Source: CAVZCK01 sp963798805
GTDB taxonomy: Bacteria; Pseudomonadota; Alphaproteobacteria; Rhizobiales; Rhodomicrobiaceae
DNA length: 64,000 nucleotides
Assembly (NCBI GenBank): GCA_963798805.1
Contig: CAWCVC010000011.1
Location: 710,438 to 774,437 of the forward strand
Direction: 5' to 3'
Shown here: positions 42,719 to 51,270 of the stretch, in pieces
Position numbering within the stretch: the stretch's first letter is position 1
Layout: each line of letters begins with the position of its first letter
Made by a program: the position numbers and the translations under genes
The notes under the pieces: model-generated
Seen by the model: only the letters and a program-made list of their open reading frames with translations
Databases searched by the model: none
What the model was told of the DNA's origin: nothing

Positions 42719-43691
42719 CCCCGCCGCCGGCCCGCGGATGGGCGCGGTCATAGATCCGGAGCAAGGCTTCCCGGTCGACCTCGGTATAGATCTGCGTCGT
42801 CGACAGGCTGACATGGCCGAGCAATTCCTGAATCGCCCGGAGATCGGCGCCGTTGCCCAGCAGATGCGTGGCGAATGAGTGGCGCAGCGCATGAGGCGTT
42901 GCCGTTTCCGACAGGCCGAGCGCGTCGCGCATCCGCGCCATTAGAAGCTGGAGAATGCGGGGCGAAAGCCGGCCGCCCTTGGCGCCGACGAAAAGCGGTC
43001 CTTCCGGCGGCAGATGGAAGGGGCAAAGCGCCAGATAGCGCTCGAGGGCGCTCTGTACAGCCGGCAGCACCGGCACGATCCGCTCCTTGCCGCCTTTGCC
43101 CTTGACGCGGACGATGTCGCGCGGCGGCAGGGGCGCGTCGCGTCGGGCGATGCCGAGCGCTTCGGAGACGCGCAGGCCGCAGCCATAGAGCAGGAGCAGT
43201 GCGGCGCTGTCGCGCGCTCCGATCCATTTCGCCTGGCCGCGCTTGTGAGCTTCACGGCTTTCCGACATCACGTCCTCGGCCTTCGGGATCGTCAGCGGCC
43301 TCGGTAGGGACGGGACGACCTTGGGCAGCACCATTGCCAGCACGGCGCGGTTCTTCAGGAGGCGTGCGCGTTCGAGAAATCGGAAGAAGGAGCGCAGCGC
43401 CGAGACGCTGCGCGAAAGGCTGCGGCTGGAGGCGCCGGCGGCGCGCCGCGCGGCCATGAAGGCGCGCAGATCCTGCGGCGTCAGCCGGTTGAGGTCGGCG
43501 AGCGAGGCCGGCGCGCCGAGGCGGCCGTGCAGGAAGACGAAAAGCTGGCGGAGGTCGCGCTCATAGGCTTCGAGCGTGTTCTCCGAATAGGCGCGCTCAT
43601 TGGCAAGGAAGGCGAACCAGGCCTGGGCAGCGCTCCGGCTGTCGGGAGCGGCGGGAAAGATGTTGTCTCCGGCCTGGTCTTCGACAGTCAT
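42681..43691 (-). CDS. xerC: tyrosine recombinase XerC
   Basis: A 336-aa integrase that, with XerD, resolves chromosome dimers at dif. N-terminal SAM-like DNA-binding domain (QAWFAFLANERAYSENTLEA, then YERDLRQLF). Catalytic residues: Arg in YGCGLRVSEALGIAR, Lys in KGKGGKERIVPVL, HxLR in TPHALRHSFATHLLGNGADL, then the Gly-His of LLGHVSLSTTQIYTEV with the nucleophilic Tyr. The last 20 residues (AHPRAGGGATKSQTP) are an extension. Start MTVED at 43691 is chosen over 43703. Confidence 0.9.
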   Translation of the reverse strand: MTVEDQAGDNIFPAAPDSRSAAQAWFAFLANERAYSENTLEAYERDLRQLFVFLHGRLGAPASLADLNRLTPQDLRAFMAARRAAGASSRSLSRSVSALRSFFRFLERARLLKNRAVLAMVLPKVVPSLPRPLTIPKAEDVMSESREAHKRGQAKWIGARDSAALLLLYGCGLRVSEALGIARRDAPLPPRDIVRVKGKGGKERIVPVLPAVQSALERYLALCPFHLPPEGPLFVGAKGGRLSPRILQLLMARMRDALGLSETATPHALRHSFATHLLGNGADLRAIQELLGHVSLSTTQIYTEVDREALLRIYDRAHPRAGGGATKSQTPYPAKA

Positions 43692-43740
43692 GCTGCGCTC
43701 CAATGGGACGCCTTGGTGACCGGCCGGATACTGTTCTCAG

Positions 43741-43856
43741 CGTCGCCCCGGACGACGCGAAGCGCCGAGCCGGGGTCCATTCGCATATCGTCACGGTATG
43801 AAGTTGCGGAAATGCCATTGGGTCCCGGCTCGGCCTGATGGCCGTCTGGGACGACA
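43741..43856. repeat. GTCGTCCC...CCGGGACCCA intergenic palindrome, copy 2
   Basis: CGTCGCCCCGGACGACGCGA with AGCGCCGAGCCGGGGTCCAT at the left and GGGTCCCGGCTCGGCCTGAT with GGCCGTCTGGGACGAC at the right form long complementary arms around 30 bp of loop. It is related to the hairpin at 35205. The region between xerC and the transaldolase-like gene (43692-43980) has nothing else. Confidence 0.65.
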
Positions 43857-43980
43857 AAAAGGGGCCGAAACAGTTCAGCGCCAATGCACAGCGCGCGGAC
43901 GATGTCGCAAGAGCGCGCATGAACCTCGCTCAGGGACCGGACAAAATAACAGCGAAAATCCGTCCGGCCCATCGCACCCC

Positions 43981-44637
43981 CTAAAGAATGCTTTGGCCGG
44001 TCTTCGCCCAGTCGGCGAGGAACTGCTCGAGGCCCTTATCCGTCAACGGATGATTTGCAAGCTGACGCAGCACGCCGGGCGGCACCGTGCCGATATCGGC
44101 GCCGGCGAGAGCGCAATCCGCGACGTGGCGGGGATGACGGATCGATGCGGCAAGGATCTTGGTCTTCAGCTCCGGATAATTGTCGTAGATCTGGCGGATA
44201 TCGCGGATCAGCGCGACGCCGTCCTCTCCGACATCGTCCAGCCGGCCGATGAAGGGCGAGACGAAGCTCGCGCCCGCCTTGGCGGCGAGCAGCGCCTGAT
44301 TGGCGGAAAAGCAGAGCGTGACATTGACGAGCGTGCCTTCGCCGGTCAGCGTCCGGCAGGCTTTCAAGCCGTCCCAGGTCAGCGGGACCTTGACGGCAAC
44401 ATTCTTTGCAATAGAGGCGAGGCGGCGCCCTTCGGCGATCATCCTTTCGGCATCGGTCGCAGCAACCTCTGCGCTGACCGGCCCTTGGACAACCTGGCAG
44501 ATTTCAGCGACAGTCTCGATGAAATTGCCCCCGGATTTGGAGATCAGCGACGGGTTCGTGGTGACGCCGTCAACCATGCCGGTCGCCGAAAGCTCCCGGA
44601 TCTCTTTAATGTCGGCGGTATCGACGAAGAACTTCAT
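43981..44637 (-). CDS. transaldolase / fructose-6-phosphate aldolase-like
   Basis: A 218-aa class I aldolase of the small transaldolase (MipB/TalC) type. The N-terminus MKFFVDTADIKEIRELSATG and MVDGVTTNPSLISKSG is standard; the Schiff-base lysine is in NVAVKVPLTWDGLKACRTL, and ASFVSPFIGRLDDVGEDGVA and AASIRHPRHVADCALAGADI follow. Members act as transaldolase in the pentose-phosphate pathway or as fructose-6-phosphate aldolase; the two cannot be separated here. Confidence 0.9.
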   Translation of the reverse strand: MKFFVDTADIKEIRELSATGMVDGVTTNPSLISKSGGNFIETVAEICQVVQGPVSAEVAATDAERMIAEGRRLASIAKNVAVKVPLTWDGLKACRTLTGEGTLVNVTLCFSANQALLAAKAGASFVSPFIGRLDDVGEDGVALIRDIRQIYDNYPELKTKILAASIRHPRHVADCALAGADIGTVPPGVLRQLANHPLTDKGLEQFLADWAKTGQSIL

Positions 44638-44914
44638 ACCTCTAGCCCATCTCTTATTGGTTTCATAACGCGGCGAAGTTTACGGACCGTTAAGATTGCG
44701 AAAAGACCTGCGCGCCGTCGCTCGTTGCAAGCCGATGTCGCGATCGATTGCCGCACCGGCTCGCGCGTGCCCCGTATAGGGCAGAGTTCGCCGCCGCCAC
44801 AAGAACAAGCTTTCAGCTTAATCCGTAATGCGAGGATTTGCATTCACCGGAGCGCAAAAAAAGCGCGGCAGCTTCATGGGCTGTCGCGCTTGGCGGTCGC
44901 GGGGGAGGAGAGTA

Positions 44915-45358
44915 TTACGGCTGCGGCTGGCGCTCGGGCGACTGATCGGCGGGCGGGGTCTGCGGCCTGTTGCGGCGCTCGGCCATGAACTGGTCGAACT
45001 CGGTCTTGTCCTTGGCATGCCGCAGGCGCTGCAGATATTCCATGAATTCGCGCTGTTCGTCCTCGAGCCGGCGCAAGGTCTCGGCCTTGTACTCCTCGAA
45101 GGCGCTGTTGCCGCTATATGAGGAGCGACTGGCCCACCGGCCGCTACGGCCCCATCTCTCCTGCTTCCACTGGCCCCAATGGCCGCGTCCACATCCCATT
45201 CGTCCACTCCAGATCATAACGCCCAGGATTACCAATCCGATGGGCCACCAAAAGATAAAGCCAAGGACCATGACGGTGATCCAGGCTGGTTTTCCGAACT
45301 GATCAAGCGCCTCGGCAAATGCCATCAGCCCATCATTCAGTCTCGCGGCAAAAGCCAT
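44915..45358 (-). CDS. DUF2852 membrane protein
   Basis: A 147-aa protein with one helix ITVMVLGFIFWWPIGLVILG, then a basic middle with many Trp/Gly/Arg, and a coiled coil (FEEYKAETLRRLEDEQREFM) before a Pro-rich tail. This is the DUF2852 pattern of alphaproteobacteria. Function unknown. Two overlapping palindromes stand just upstream. Confidence 0.85.
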   Translation of the reverse strand: MAFAARLNDGLMAFAEALDQFGKPAWITVMVLGFIFWWPIGLVILGVMIWSGRMGCGRGHWGQWKQERWGRSGRWASRSSYSGNSAFEEYKAETLRRLEDEQREFMEYLQRLRHAKDKTEFDQFMAERRNRPQTPPADQSPERQPQP

Positions 45359-45373
45359 CAGATCCTCACTGCA

Positions 45374-45397
45374 TGTAAATGTTAGTTACATTAACAT
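45374..45397. promoter_or_regulatory. overlapping palindromes upstream of the DUF2852 gene
   Basis: TGTAAATGTTAGTTACA (45374-45390) and ATGTTAGTTACATTAACAT (45379-45397) are overlapping inverted repeats 16-39 bp before the DUF2852 start. They resemble the nucleotide symmetry of TetR/MarR sites. A TetR gene lies 150 bp beyond, reading in the same direction as the DUF2852 gene. Binding is a guess. Confidence 0.4.
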
Positions 45398-45509
45398 AAG
45401 TGGCCCAGGCCAAATCCCTTGTCAAGCGGGGGCCTTTGCATTTTTTCGAAGCGTCCGGGCATAGGGGCTGGAGATGGGGATAGGCAGGCTGCTTGTCAAC
45501 TCCAGAGGC

Positions 45510-46157
45510 TTAGGCGCCTGGAGTTTCGTTGAGCCCAAGCCCTTGCAAATAAATCAGAATTGCCGCCTCGAGTAGCTCCTCCGCCGTCATCGGCGTCTTG
45601 CGGCCGTCCTTGCGGCCGAACAGCGAGGCAATGCCGTGTGAGATCGCCCAGATATGCAGCGCCATCATCAGGGCCGGCGGCCGTTTGTCCTTCGGCAGGG
45701 TGGCGGAGAGCGCCTCCGAAGCGCTGCGCAGGATCTCGAAAGCGTGGTCCGACGCCTGGCGCAATTCGGGTGTCCGATCGGGCTGGGTGCTGGCCTCGAA
45801 CATGGCTGCGTAATAGGCCGGCTCCTCGCGAGCGAAGGCGAGATAGGCGCGGCCGAGACTTTCGAAGGCGCTCATGGCATTCGGCTGGCCGTCGTTCCAG
45901 GCTTTGGCAAGCCGGCCCGCGAACTCTTCGAATCCGCGCCGGGCGATGTCGGCCATCAGGTCGTCGCGGTCGCGGAAATGCCGGTAAGGCGCCGCGGGGC
46001 TGACGCCGGCCCAGCGCGCCGCATCGGCGATGGTGAAGCCGGCGGGGCCTTTCTCGGCAATGAGGTCGAGCGCGCCGCGAATGAGCGCCTCGCGCAAATT
46101 GCCATGATGATAACCGCGGCGGCCCGGCGGCCCGTCGCGATCCTTCGACCAGTTCAT
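45510..46157 (-). CDS. TetR/AcrR-family transcriptional regulator
   Basis: A 215-aa repressor-type protein. The HTH is read in LREALIRGALDLIAEKGPAG and FTIADAARWAGVSPAAPYRH, then FRDRDDLMADI, the standard TetR N-terminus. The C-terminal ligand domain (residues 65-215) resembles the TetR_C_33/WHG type. It is divergent from an aldo/keto reductase gene, which it may control along with itself. Start ATG 46157, where the candidate operator overlaps. Confidence 0.9.
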   Translation of the reverse strand: MNWSKDRDGPPGRRGYHHGNLREALIRGALDLIAEKGPAGFTIADAARWAGVSPAAPYRHFRDRDDLMADIARRGFEEFAGRLAKAWNDGQPNAMSAFESLGRAYLAFAREEPAYYAAMFEASTQPDRTPELRQASDHAFEILRSASEALSATLPKDKRPPALMMALHIWAISHGIASLFGRKDGRKTPMTAEELLEAAILIYLQGLGLNETPGA

Positions 46158-46176
46158 GTGAACAATCTTTACATGA
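46154..46176. promoter_or_regulatory. candidate TetR operator between tetR-like gene and aldo/keto reductase
   Basis: TCATGT and ACATGA surround an 11-bp centre, so the site is an inverted repeat 46154-46176 that overlaps the regulator's start codon. Inside lies the partial symmetry GTGAACAATCTTTAC. Autorepression is inferred from position only. Confidence 0.4.
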
Positions 46177-46323
46177 CTCCCTCGCGCGCCGCATCTTCCA
46201 TCTCGCATGGCCGATATCCGGCCCGCCGCCACAGGAAAATTGCGCCCGTGCCTCGTCAAATCCGCAGAAGCAGCTAAGATAAGGGCGATCCGGCCAACAT
46301 CGCATTCGGGAGCGCCCCTATCC

Positions 46324-47349
46324 ATGACCACACAGCAGCTTGAGAAAACCCGCCTCGGCGAGCGCGGACCGACCATCACCCGCATCTGCCTCGGCACGAT
46401 GATGTTCGGCGATCAGACCGACGAGGGCGAGGCGGCGGAGATGATCGCGCGCTACGGCGAGGCGGGCGGCAATTTCCTCGACACCGCCGATCAATATGCG
46501 AATGGCGGGTCGGAGCGCATTGTCGGCCGCGCGATCGCCGGCCAGCGCGACCGCTGGATCGTCGCCACTAAAGCGGGCAATGAGATGGCGGGCGTGCCCG
46601 ACTCCGGCGGCCTGTCGGCCGCATGGCTGCACAAGGCCCTCGATCAGAGCCTCGAACGGCTCGGAATGGACAAGGTCGACCTTTATTACCTGCATCTCGA
46701 CGACGAGAAAACGCCGCTTGAGGAGTCGATCGGCGCACTCGGTGAGATGATCGCCGCCGGCAAGATCGGCGGCTGGGGCTTCTCGAACTTTCGCGGTTGG
46801 AAGGTCGCCGAGTTGGTGCGCATTGCCGACAGCCTGGGCGTCGCGCGTCCGGTGATGGCGCAGCCCTATTACCATGCACTGTATCGGCTCGCGGAAATCG
46901 ACCTGCTGCCGGCCTGCGCGCATTTCGGCATCGGCGTCGTCACCTATTCGCCGATCGCGCGCGGCGTGCTGACCGGCAAATATAATGACGGCGTTCCGGC
47001 GGGCTCGCGCGCCGATCGCAAGGATATGCGCATGATGCAGACAGAGTTTCGCCCGGAGGCGCTCGATGCGGCGCGGGCGATCGGGCGCTATCTGGAGCCG
47101 TCAGGCCGGTCGATGACCGGCTTCGCGCTGTCCTGGGTGCTGGCGAATCGGCTGATTTCCGGCGTCATCATCGGGCCGAAGTCGATGCAGCAGCTCGAAG
47201 AGTACCTTGCCGTCGCTGGAACGCCCTACACCGAGGCCGACGAAACCTTCATGAACGAGCTGATCCCGGCTGGCGCCTCGGCCGGCTACGCCTATGCCGA
47301 TCCGCGCTATCCCTATCGCGGCCGCGTCTTTGCCGGCTCTGAGAGTTAG
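46324..47349 (+). CDS. aldo/keto reductase
   Basis: A 341-aa NADPH-dependent reductase of the AKR superfamily. Catalytic Tyr region NFLDTADQYANGGSERIVGR, Lys region WIVATKAGN, then YYLHLDDEKTPLEESIGALG with the active His, and the NADP-binding end SGVIIGPKSMQQLEEYLAV. Substrate not readable. The gene is divergent from the TetR regulator and is followed by a strong GC hairpin at 47367-47393. Confidence 0.9.
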   Translation: MTTQQLEKTRLGERGPTITRICLGTMMFGDQTDEGEAAEMIARYGEAGGNFLDTADQYANGGSERIVGRAIAGQRDRWIVATKAGNEMAGVPDSGGLSAAWLHKALDQSLERLGMDKVDLYYLHLDDEKTPLEESIGALGEMIAAGKIGGWGFSNFRGWKVAELVRIADSLGVARPVMAQPYYHALYRLAEIDLLPACAHFGIGVVTYSPIARGVLTGKYNDGVPAGSRADRKDMRMMQTEFRPEALDAARAIGRYLEPSGRSMTGFALSWVLANRLISGVIIGPKSMQQLEEYLAVAGTPYTEADETFMNELIPAGASAGYAYADPRYPYRGRVFAGSES

Positions 47350-47366
47350 GACATCCTCTGCGTCGG

Positions 47367-47393
47367 TCGCCCCGGCCGGCAGAGCCGGGGCGA
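47367..47393. terminator. GC-rich hairpin after aldo/keto reductase gene
   Basis: TCGCCCCGGC and GCCGGGGCGA make a 10-bp perfect stem with a 7-nt loop. No T-run follows on either strand, so termination would be weak or depend on another factor. It shares the GCCCCGG core with the intergenic palindromes at 35205 and 43741. Confidence 0.5.
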
Positions 47394-47466
47394 TGCCTTG
47401 CTTAGGTCGGGTTCCGAGATTCGAACGCGACGCTCCTGAAGCTGTCGGGTAACGCGTCGCGCCGGC

Positions 47467-47763
47467 TCACGGCGTGTCGCTGATCAGCGCCCAGCGCTCG
47501 ATGGTCTTGTTGGCGATCAGACCCGTCGCCTTCTCGCTGTAGCTTCGGTAATGCCGCAATTCCATATGCGCGCGGGACGCCGCTTCGTCCTCATAGATCT
47601 CGTAGAGGAAGAACCGCCCTTTGCGCGCCGCATCCTTCGCCACATCGAAGCGCAGGCAGGCCTCCTCCGCACGCAGCGTGTTCTGCGCATGGGTAAGCAG
47701 CACATCTTCGAGCGCGTCCTCGCGCCCCGCAACGGCATCGAAAACCACGGTGATCACATACAT
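47467..47763 (-). CDS. antibiotic biosynthesis monooxygenase (ABM) domain protein
   Basis: A 98-aa dimeric ferredoxin-like protein of the ABM/YgiN type. Recognised by MYVITVVFDAVAGREDALED, then RFFLYEIYEDEAASRAHMEL and HYRSYSE. Such proteins are cofactor-free quinol or other monooxygenases or sugar-binding accessory proteins. It lies nine bp after otnC in the same direction and is probably the third gene of the otn operon. Confidence 0.85.
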   Translation of the reverse strand: MYVITVVFDAVAGREDALEDVLLTHAQNTLRAEEACLRFDVAKDAARKGRFFLYEIYEDEAASRAHMELRHYRSYSEKATGLIANKTIERWALISDTP

Positions 47764-47772
47764 TTCGCCCTC

Positions 47773-48411
47773 TCAGCCTTTCTGGAATCTCGCAGCGAGC
47801 GCGCCCACCTGATCCGCACTTAGCAGGTTGACGGATGAGCCGCGCGTCAAAAACAGCAGTTTCGCGTTCTCCTCGAATTCTTCGGCGTTCATCACCGCAT
47901 CCTCGAAGCTGCGCCCGGTGACGACGAAGCCGTGATTGGCCATCAGCACCGCGCCGTGATGGCGCGCAGCCTCGGCGACGGCATCGGCCAGCTCCTGACT
48001 GCCCGGCGGGAAATAGGGCACCATCGGCACGCGACCCACCCGCATCACCAGATAAGGCGTGATCGGCGGCAGGGCATCTGTCGCGTCGGTATCCGACAGG
48101 CAGGAGAGAATCGTCGCATAGGTTGAATGCAAATGGACGACAGCGCCCGCCTCGGGCCGCGCATTCAGCACGCCGAGATGGAGTCCGGCTTCCTTCGAGG
48201 GCGGATCGCCGCTGATATGCGTGCCATCGAAACCGAGCTTGGAAAGCCGCTCCGGCTCCAGGCGACCAAGGCTGCTATTGGTCGGGCTGACGAGAATGCC
48301 GTCCTCCAGCCGGACGCTCAGATTGCCGGCGCTGCCATGCGCATAGCCGCGCTCGAACAGGCTGCGGGCGAGAGCGGCGATGATGTCGCGGAGCTGGATC
48401 TCTTCGCTCAT
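47773..48411 (-). CDS. otnC: 3-oxo-tetronate 4-phosphate decarboxylase, class II aldolase family
   Basis: A 212-aa zinc enzyme of the class II aldolase/adducin type. In the otn pathway it decarboxylates 3-oxo-tetronate 4-phosphate to dihydroxyacetone phosphate. Metal ligands and substrate site are visible as YAHGSAGNLSVRLEDGILVS, AVVHLHSTYATILSCL (His pair) and HGAVLMANHGFVVTG (third His). The ATG overlaps the stop of the otnK gene (ATGA). The assignment relies on the neighbour being OtnK; fuculose-phosphate aldolase is the alternative. Confidence 0.85.
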   Translation of the reverse strand: MSEEIQLRDIIAALARSLFERGYAHGSAGNLSVRLEDGILVSPTNSSLGRLEPERLSKLGFDGTHISGDPPSKEAGLHLGVLNARPEAGAVVHLHSTYATILSCLSDTDATDALPPITPYLVMRVGRVPMVPYFPPGSQELADAVAEAARHHGAVLMANHGFVVTGRSFEDAVMNAEEFEENAKLLFLTRGSSVNLLSADQVGALAARFQKG

Positions 48412-49667
48412 TCGAGAAGGTCCCAGGCGTCGAGGAACATATCGTCCTGGCCGAAATTGCCCGATTTCAGCGCCAGCGCGATCGGCGGGCCGTCCGCCAC
48501 CATCGTCCACGGCACGCCGGGCGCGATCTCCGGGCCGATATCAAGCGCGCGAACGCCGAGACGGCCCACCACAGCGCCCGCGGTCTCGCCGCCGGCAACG
48601 ATCATGCGTGTTACGCCGAGTCCCATTGCGCCTACCGCCACGTCGGAGAGGAAGCTTTCGACGATCTCGCCCGCTTTCGCCGCGCCAAGCGCCTCTTGCG
48701 CGGCGGCAACCAGATCCGGCGCGGCCGTGGCATAGACGAGGGCCGGCCGGTCGCCAAGCTGACTGCCGAGCCAGTCGATGGCAGCTGCGGCCGATATGCG
48801 GCCATCGGCGATCGCCAGCGGGTCGGCCTGGAAAGCGGGCAGGCCGGCCTCCAGCGCCGCCGCAACCTGGCGCCGCGTCGCCTCGGAGCAGCTTCCGGCG
48901 ACGATGAACGCGCGCCCTTGCGGGGCTGGCATTCTCGAAAGCCCCGCGTCGAGCGGCGGCTCGATGCCGAAGTTCGCCGGTAGCCCCATGGCAATGCCCG
49001 ATCCGCCCGAGACCAGCGGCGCGCCGTCGAGCGCGAGACCGAGCGCGAAGAGATGCGTGTCGGTCAAGGCGTCGGCGATGATGAAGGGGCGGCCGGCTTC
49101 GGCTTCGGCCTCGATGGCCTCGCGGATCGCCGCCGCTTCCTGCTCGATCACCTCCAGCGGCAACAGGCCGACGGCGTGCTTCGACTGGCGTGCCAGCACG
49201 CGGACGAGGTTCGCATCTCGCATCGGCGTCAGCGGGTGGTCGCACATCGGGCTATCGCTGAGCAGCTGTCGCCCGACGAAGAGATGGCCCTGATAGACCG
49301 TGCGCTTATTGGCGGGAAAGGCCGGGCAGAAGATCAGCGATTTCGCGCCGGTTTCCTCGAACAGCACATCGGCGACCGGCCCGATATTGCCGGCGTCGGT
49401 GGAGTCGAAGGTCGAGCAATATTTGAAGAAGAGCTGCTGCGCTCCGGCGACCTTCAAGGCGCGCGCGCTGGCAAGGCTCTGACTGACGGCTTCGTCCACC
49501 GGCGCGGTGCGGCTTTTCAGCGAAATCACGACCGCATCGATGCCGCCAAGGTCGTCCAGCCGGTCCGGGACCCCGATCACCTGACGAACGCGCATGCCCT
49601 CGCGTTTCAGCATCAGCGCAAGGTCCGTGGCCCCGGTCAGGTCGTCAGCGATGGCGCCTATGAGCAT
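48408..49667 (-). CDS. otnK: 3-oxo-tetronate kinase (four-carbon acid sugar kinase)
   Basis: A 419-aa kinase of the DUF1537 family that phosphorylates 3-oxo-tetronate, acting before otnC. Family marks: IGAIADDLTGATDLALMLKR at the start, FFKYCSTFDSTDAGNIGPV, FCPAFPANKRTVYQGHLFVG, and the ATP-binding end MIVAGGETAGAVVGRLGVRA. Start at 49667; the in-frame 49697 extension adds ten residues without a better signal. The genes for transport and the dehydrogenase of the pathway are not nearby. Confidence 0.88.
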   Translation of the reverse strand: MLIGAIADDLTGATDLALMLKREGMRVRQVIGVPDRLDDLGGIDAVVISLKSRTAPVDEAVSQSLASARALKVAGAQQLFFKYCSTFDSTDAGNIGPVADVLFEETGAKSLIFCPAFPANKRTVYQGHLFVGRQLLSDSPMCDHPLTPMRDANLVRVLARQSKHAVGLLPLEVIEQEAAAIREAIEAEAEAGRPFIIADALTDTHLFALGLALDGAPLVSGGSGIAMGLPANFGIEPPLDAGLSRMPAPQGRAFIVAGSCSEATRRQVAAALEAGLPAFQADPLAIADGRISAAAAIDWLGSQLGDRPALVYATAAPDLVAAAQEALGAAKAGEIVESFLSDVAVGAMGLGVTRMIVAGGETAGAVVGRLGVRALDIGPEIAPGVPWTMVADGPPIALALKSGNFGQDDMFLDAWDLLE

Positions 49668-49766
49668 CGTTCCTCCAAGCACAGAGTTTTGAGCCATGAT
49701 AGCGCGAAGCGCGCAGGTTTTTCGTATAGATTGAGCGGGGCCTCATCAATCTTGCCGAACGCTAAA

Positions 49767-51270
49767 TAGCAGCCTGTCGGGCTTAACGGCGGCGTCTGTT
49801 GCGAGGTAGGGTATCGCGATTGATTCTCCATTGCCTTGGGAGCCGGCGCTGATGAGCAACTTCCGCCTGATTGATCGCCAGACCGGTTTTCTGTTGCCGC
49901 CCTCGGTGGACGACTGGCTTCCGGAGAAGCACCTGGCTCGTTTTATTGTCGAGTTGATCGACAGCCTGGACGTCTCGGCCATGAGCGGCGTTTATCGTGG
50001 CTCGGGTTCGGCGAGTTACCACCCGCGGCTTTTGCTGGGTATTCTGGTTTACGGCTACGCCACGGGTGTGTTTTCCAGCCGCAAGCTGGAGCGGGCGACC
50101 TATGACTCGGTGGCGTTCCGCTTCATCGCTGCCAACGATCACCCTGATCATGACACCATCGCCACCTTTCGCCGGCGTTTTCTGAAGCAGATCGAGGGGC
50201 TGTTCGTGCAGATTCTGCTGCTGGCGCGCGAGATGGGCCTACTGAGGATGGGGACGGTGGCGCTTGACGGCACGAAAATCCATGCCAACGCCAGCAAGCA
50301 CAGCGCGCTTTCCTACGAGCATGCTGGCAGGATCGAGGCGCAATTGAAGGCCGAAGTGGCCGAGTTGCTGGCCAAGGCCGAGGCGGCGGATCAGTCGGCC
50401 ATTCCCGACGGCTTGTCGATCCCCGATGAACTTGCCCGGTGCGAGGAGCGGCTGCAAAAGCTCAGCGGGGCCCGTGCCAAGATCGAGGCGCGCGCCAAGG
50501 AGCGTTTCGAGCGGGAGCAGGCCGAACATCAGGCCAAGCTTGCAGCGCGCGAGGCCAAAGTGAAGGCCACGGGCAAAAAGCCCGGCGGCAAGCCGCTCAA
50601 GCCGCCGGCGGAAGGGCCGCGACCAACCGATCAGATCAATCTGACGGATGAAGAGTCCCGCATCATGCCGATTTCCGGCGGCGGTTTCGAGCAATGCTAC
50701 AATGCTCAGGCCGTGGTCGCCGAAGGCAGTCTGCTGGTCGTCGCCACCGACGTGGTTCAGGCGCCCAATGACAAGCAGCAGCTTGAGCCGATGCTGGCGA
50801 AAATCAACGCCTTGCCCGAAAATCTGGGCAAGGCCGACATCATGCTCGGCGACAACGGCTATTTCAGCGCGGCCAATGTGAAGGCCTGTGTGGCGGCGGG
50901 GCTGGAGCCGCTGCTCGCTTTGGCCCGGGATGCCCATCATCGATCCCTCGGTGAGCGCTTCGCCGATGCACCACCCGCGCCAGAAAATCCAACGCCCGTC
51001 GAGGCCATGGCCTACCGTCTGCGGACGCCCGAAGGCAAAAAGCTCTACGCCCTGCGCAAACACACACCCGAGCCGGTGTTCGGCATCATCAAATCGGTGC
51101 TCGGATTCCGCCAATTCCTGCTGCGCGGGCTCGACAATGTCAAAGGCGAGTGGACGCTTGTCACCATGGCATGGAACGTGAAACGGATGTTTGCCCTGAA
51201 AGCTGCTTGATGCGCAGCGGCATTGCCGTCGGACTGATGAAAAGACAAACGTCAGTCCGACAGACTGCTA
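49767..51270 (+). mobile_element. IS1182-family insertion sequence
   Basis: A 1.5-kb element with one transposase gene. The ends are imperfect inverted repeats: TAGCAGCCTGTCGGGCT at 49767 and, read inward from 51270, TAGCAGTCTGTCGGACT (15 of 17 match). The target duplication cannot be decided because TAG could belong to either repeat or target. It sits 100 bp upstream of otnK and about 600 bp before groES. Confidence 0.85.
49852..51210 (+). CDS. IS1182-family transposase
   Basis: A 452-aa DDE transposase. N-terminal domain DUF772: HLARFIVELIDSLDVSAMSG and YHPRLLLGILVYGYATGVFS; catalytic region with the Asp in GTVALDGTKIHANASKH, a coiled-coil linker (EERLQKLSGARAKIEARAKE), then MLGDNGYFSAANVKACV with the second Asp and the final FGIIKSVLGFRQFLLRGLDN with the Glu/Asn part. 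No frame break. Start 49852 is taken over in-frame 49831. Confidence 0.9.
   Translation: MSNFRLIDRQTGFLLPPSVDDWLPEKHLARFIVELIDSLDVSAMSGVYRGSGSASYHPRLLLGILVYGYATGVFSSRKLERATYDSVAFRFIAANDHPDHDTIATFRRRFLKQIEGLFVQILLLAREMGLLRMGTVALDGTKIHANASKHSALSYEHAGRIEAQLKAEVAELLAKAEAADQSAIPDGLSIPDELARCEERLQKLSGARAKIEARAKERFEREQAEHQAKLAAREAKVKATGKKPGGKPLKPPAEGPRPTDQINLTDEESRIMPISGGGFEQCYNAQAVVAEGSLLVVATDVVQAPNDKQQLEPMLAKINALPENLGKADIMLGDNGYFSAANVKACVAAGLEPLLALARDAHHRSLGERFADAPPAPENPTPVEAMAYRLRTPEGKKLYALRKHTPEPVFGIIKSVLGFRQFLLRGLDNVKGEWTLVTMAWNVKRMFALKAA

Noticed and set aside
43798..44988. 396-aa plus frame over the transaldolase-like gene
   Set aside because: Antisense to a gene with the Schiff-base motif; starts within an intergenic palindrome.
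47367..47393. Strong intrinsic terminator
   Set aside because: Stem is good but no T-run on either strand; kept only as a weak terminator call.
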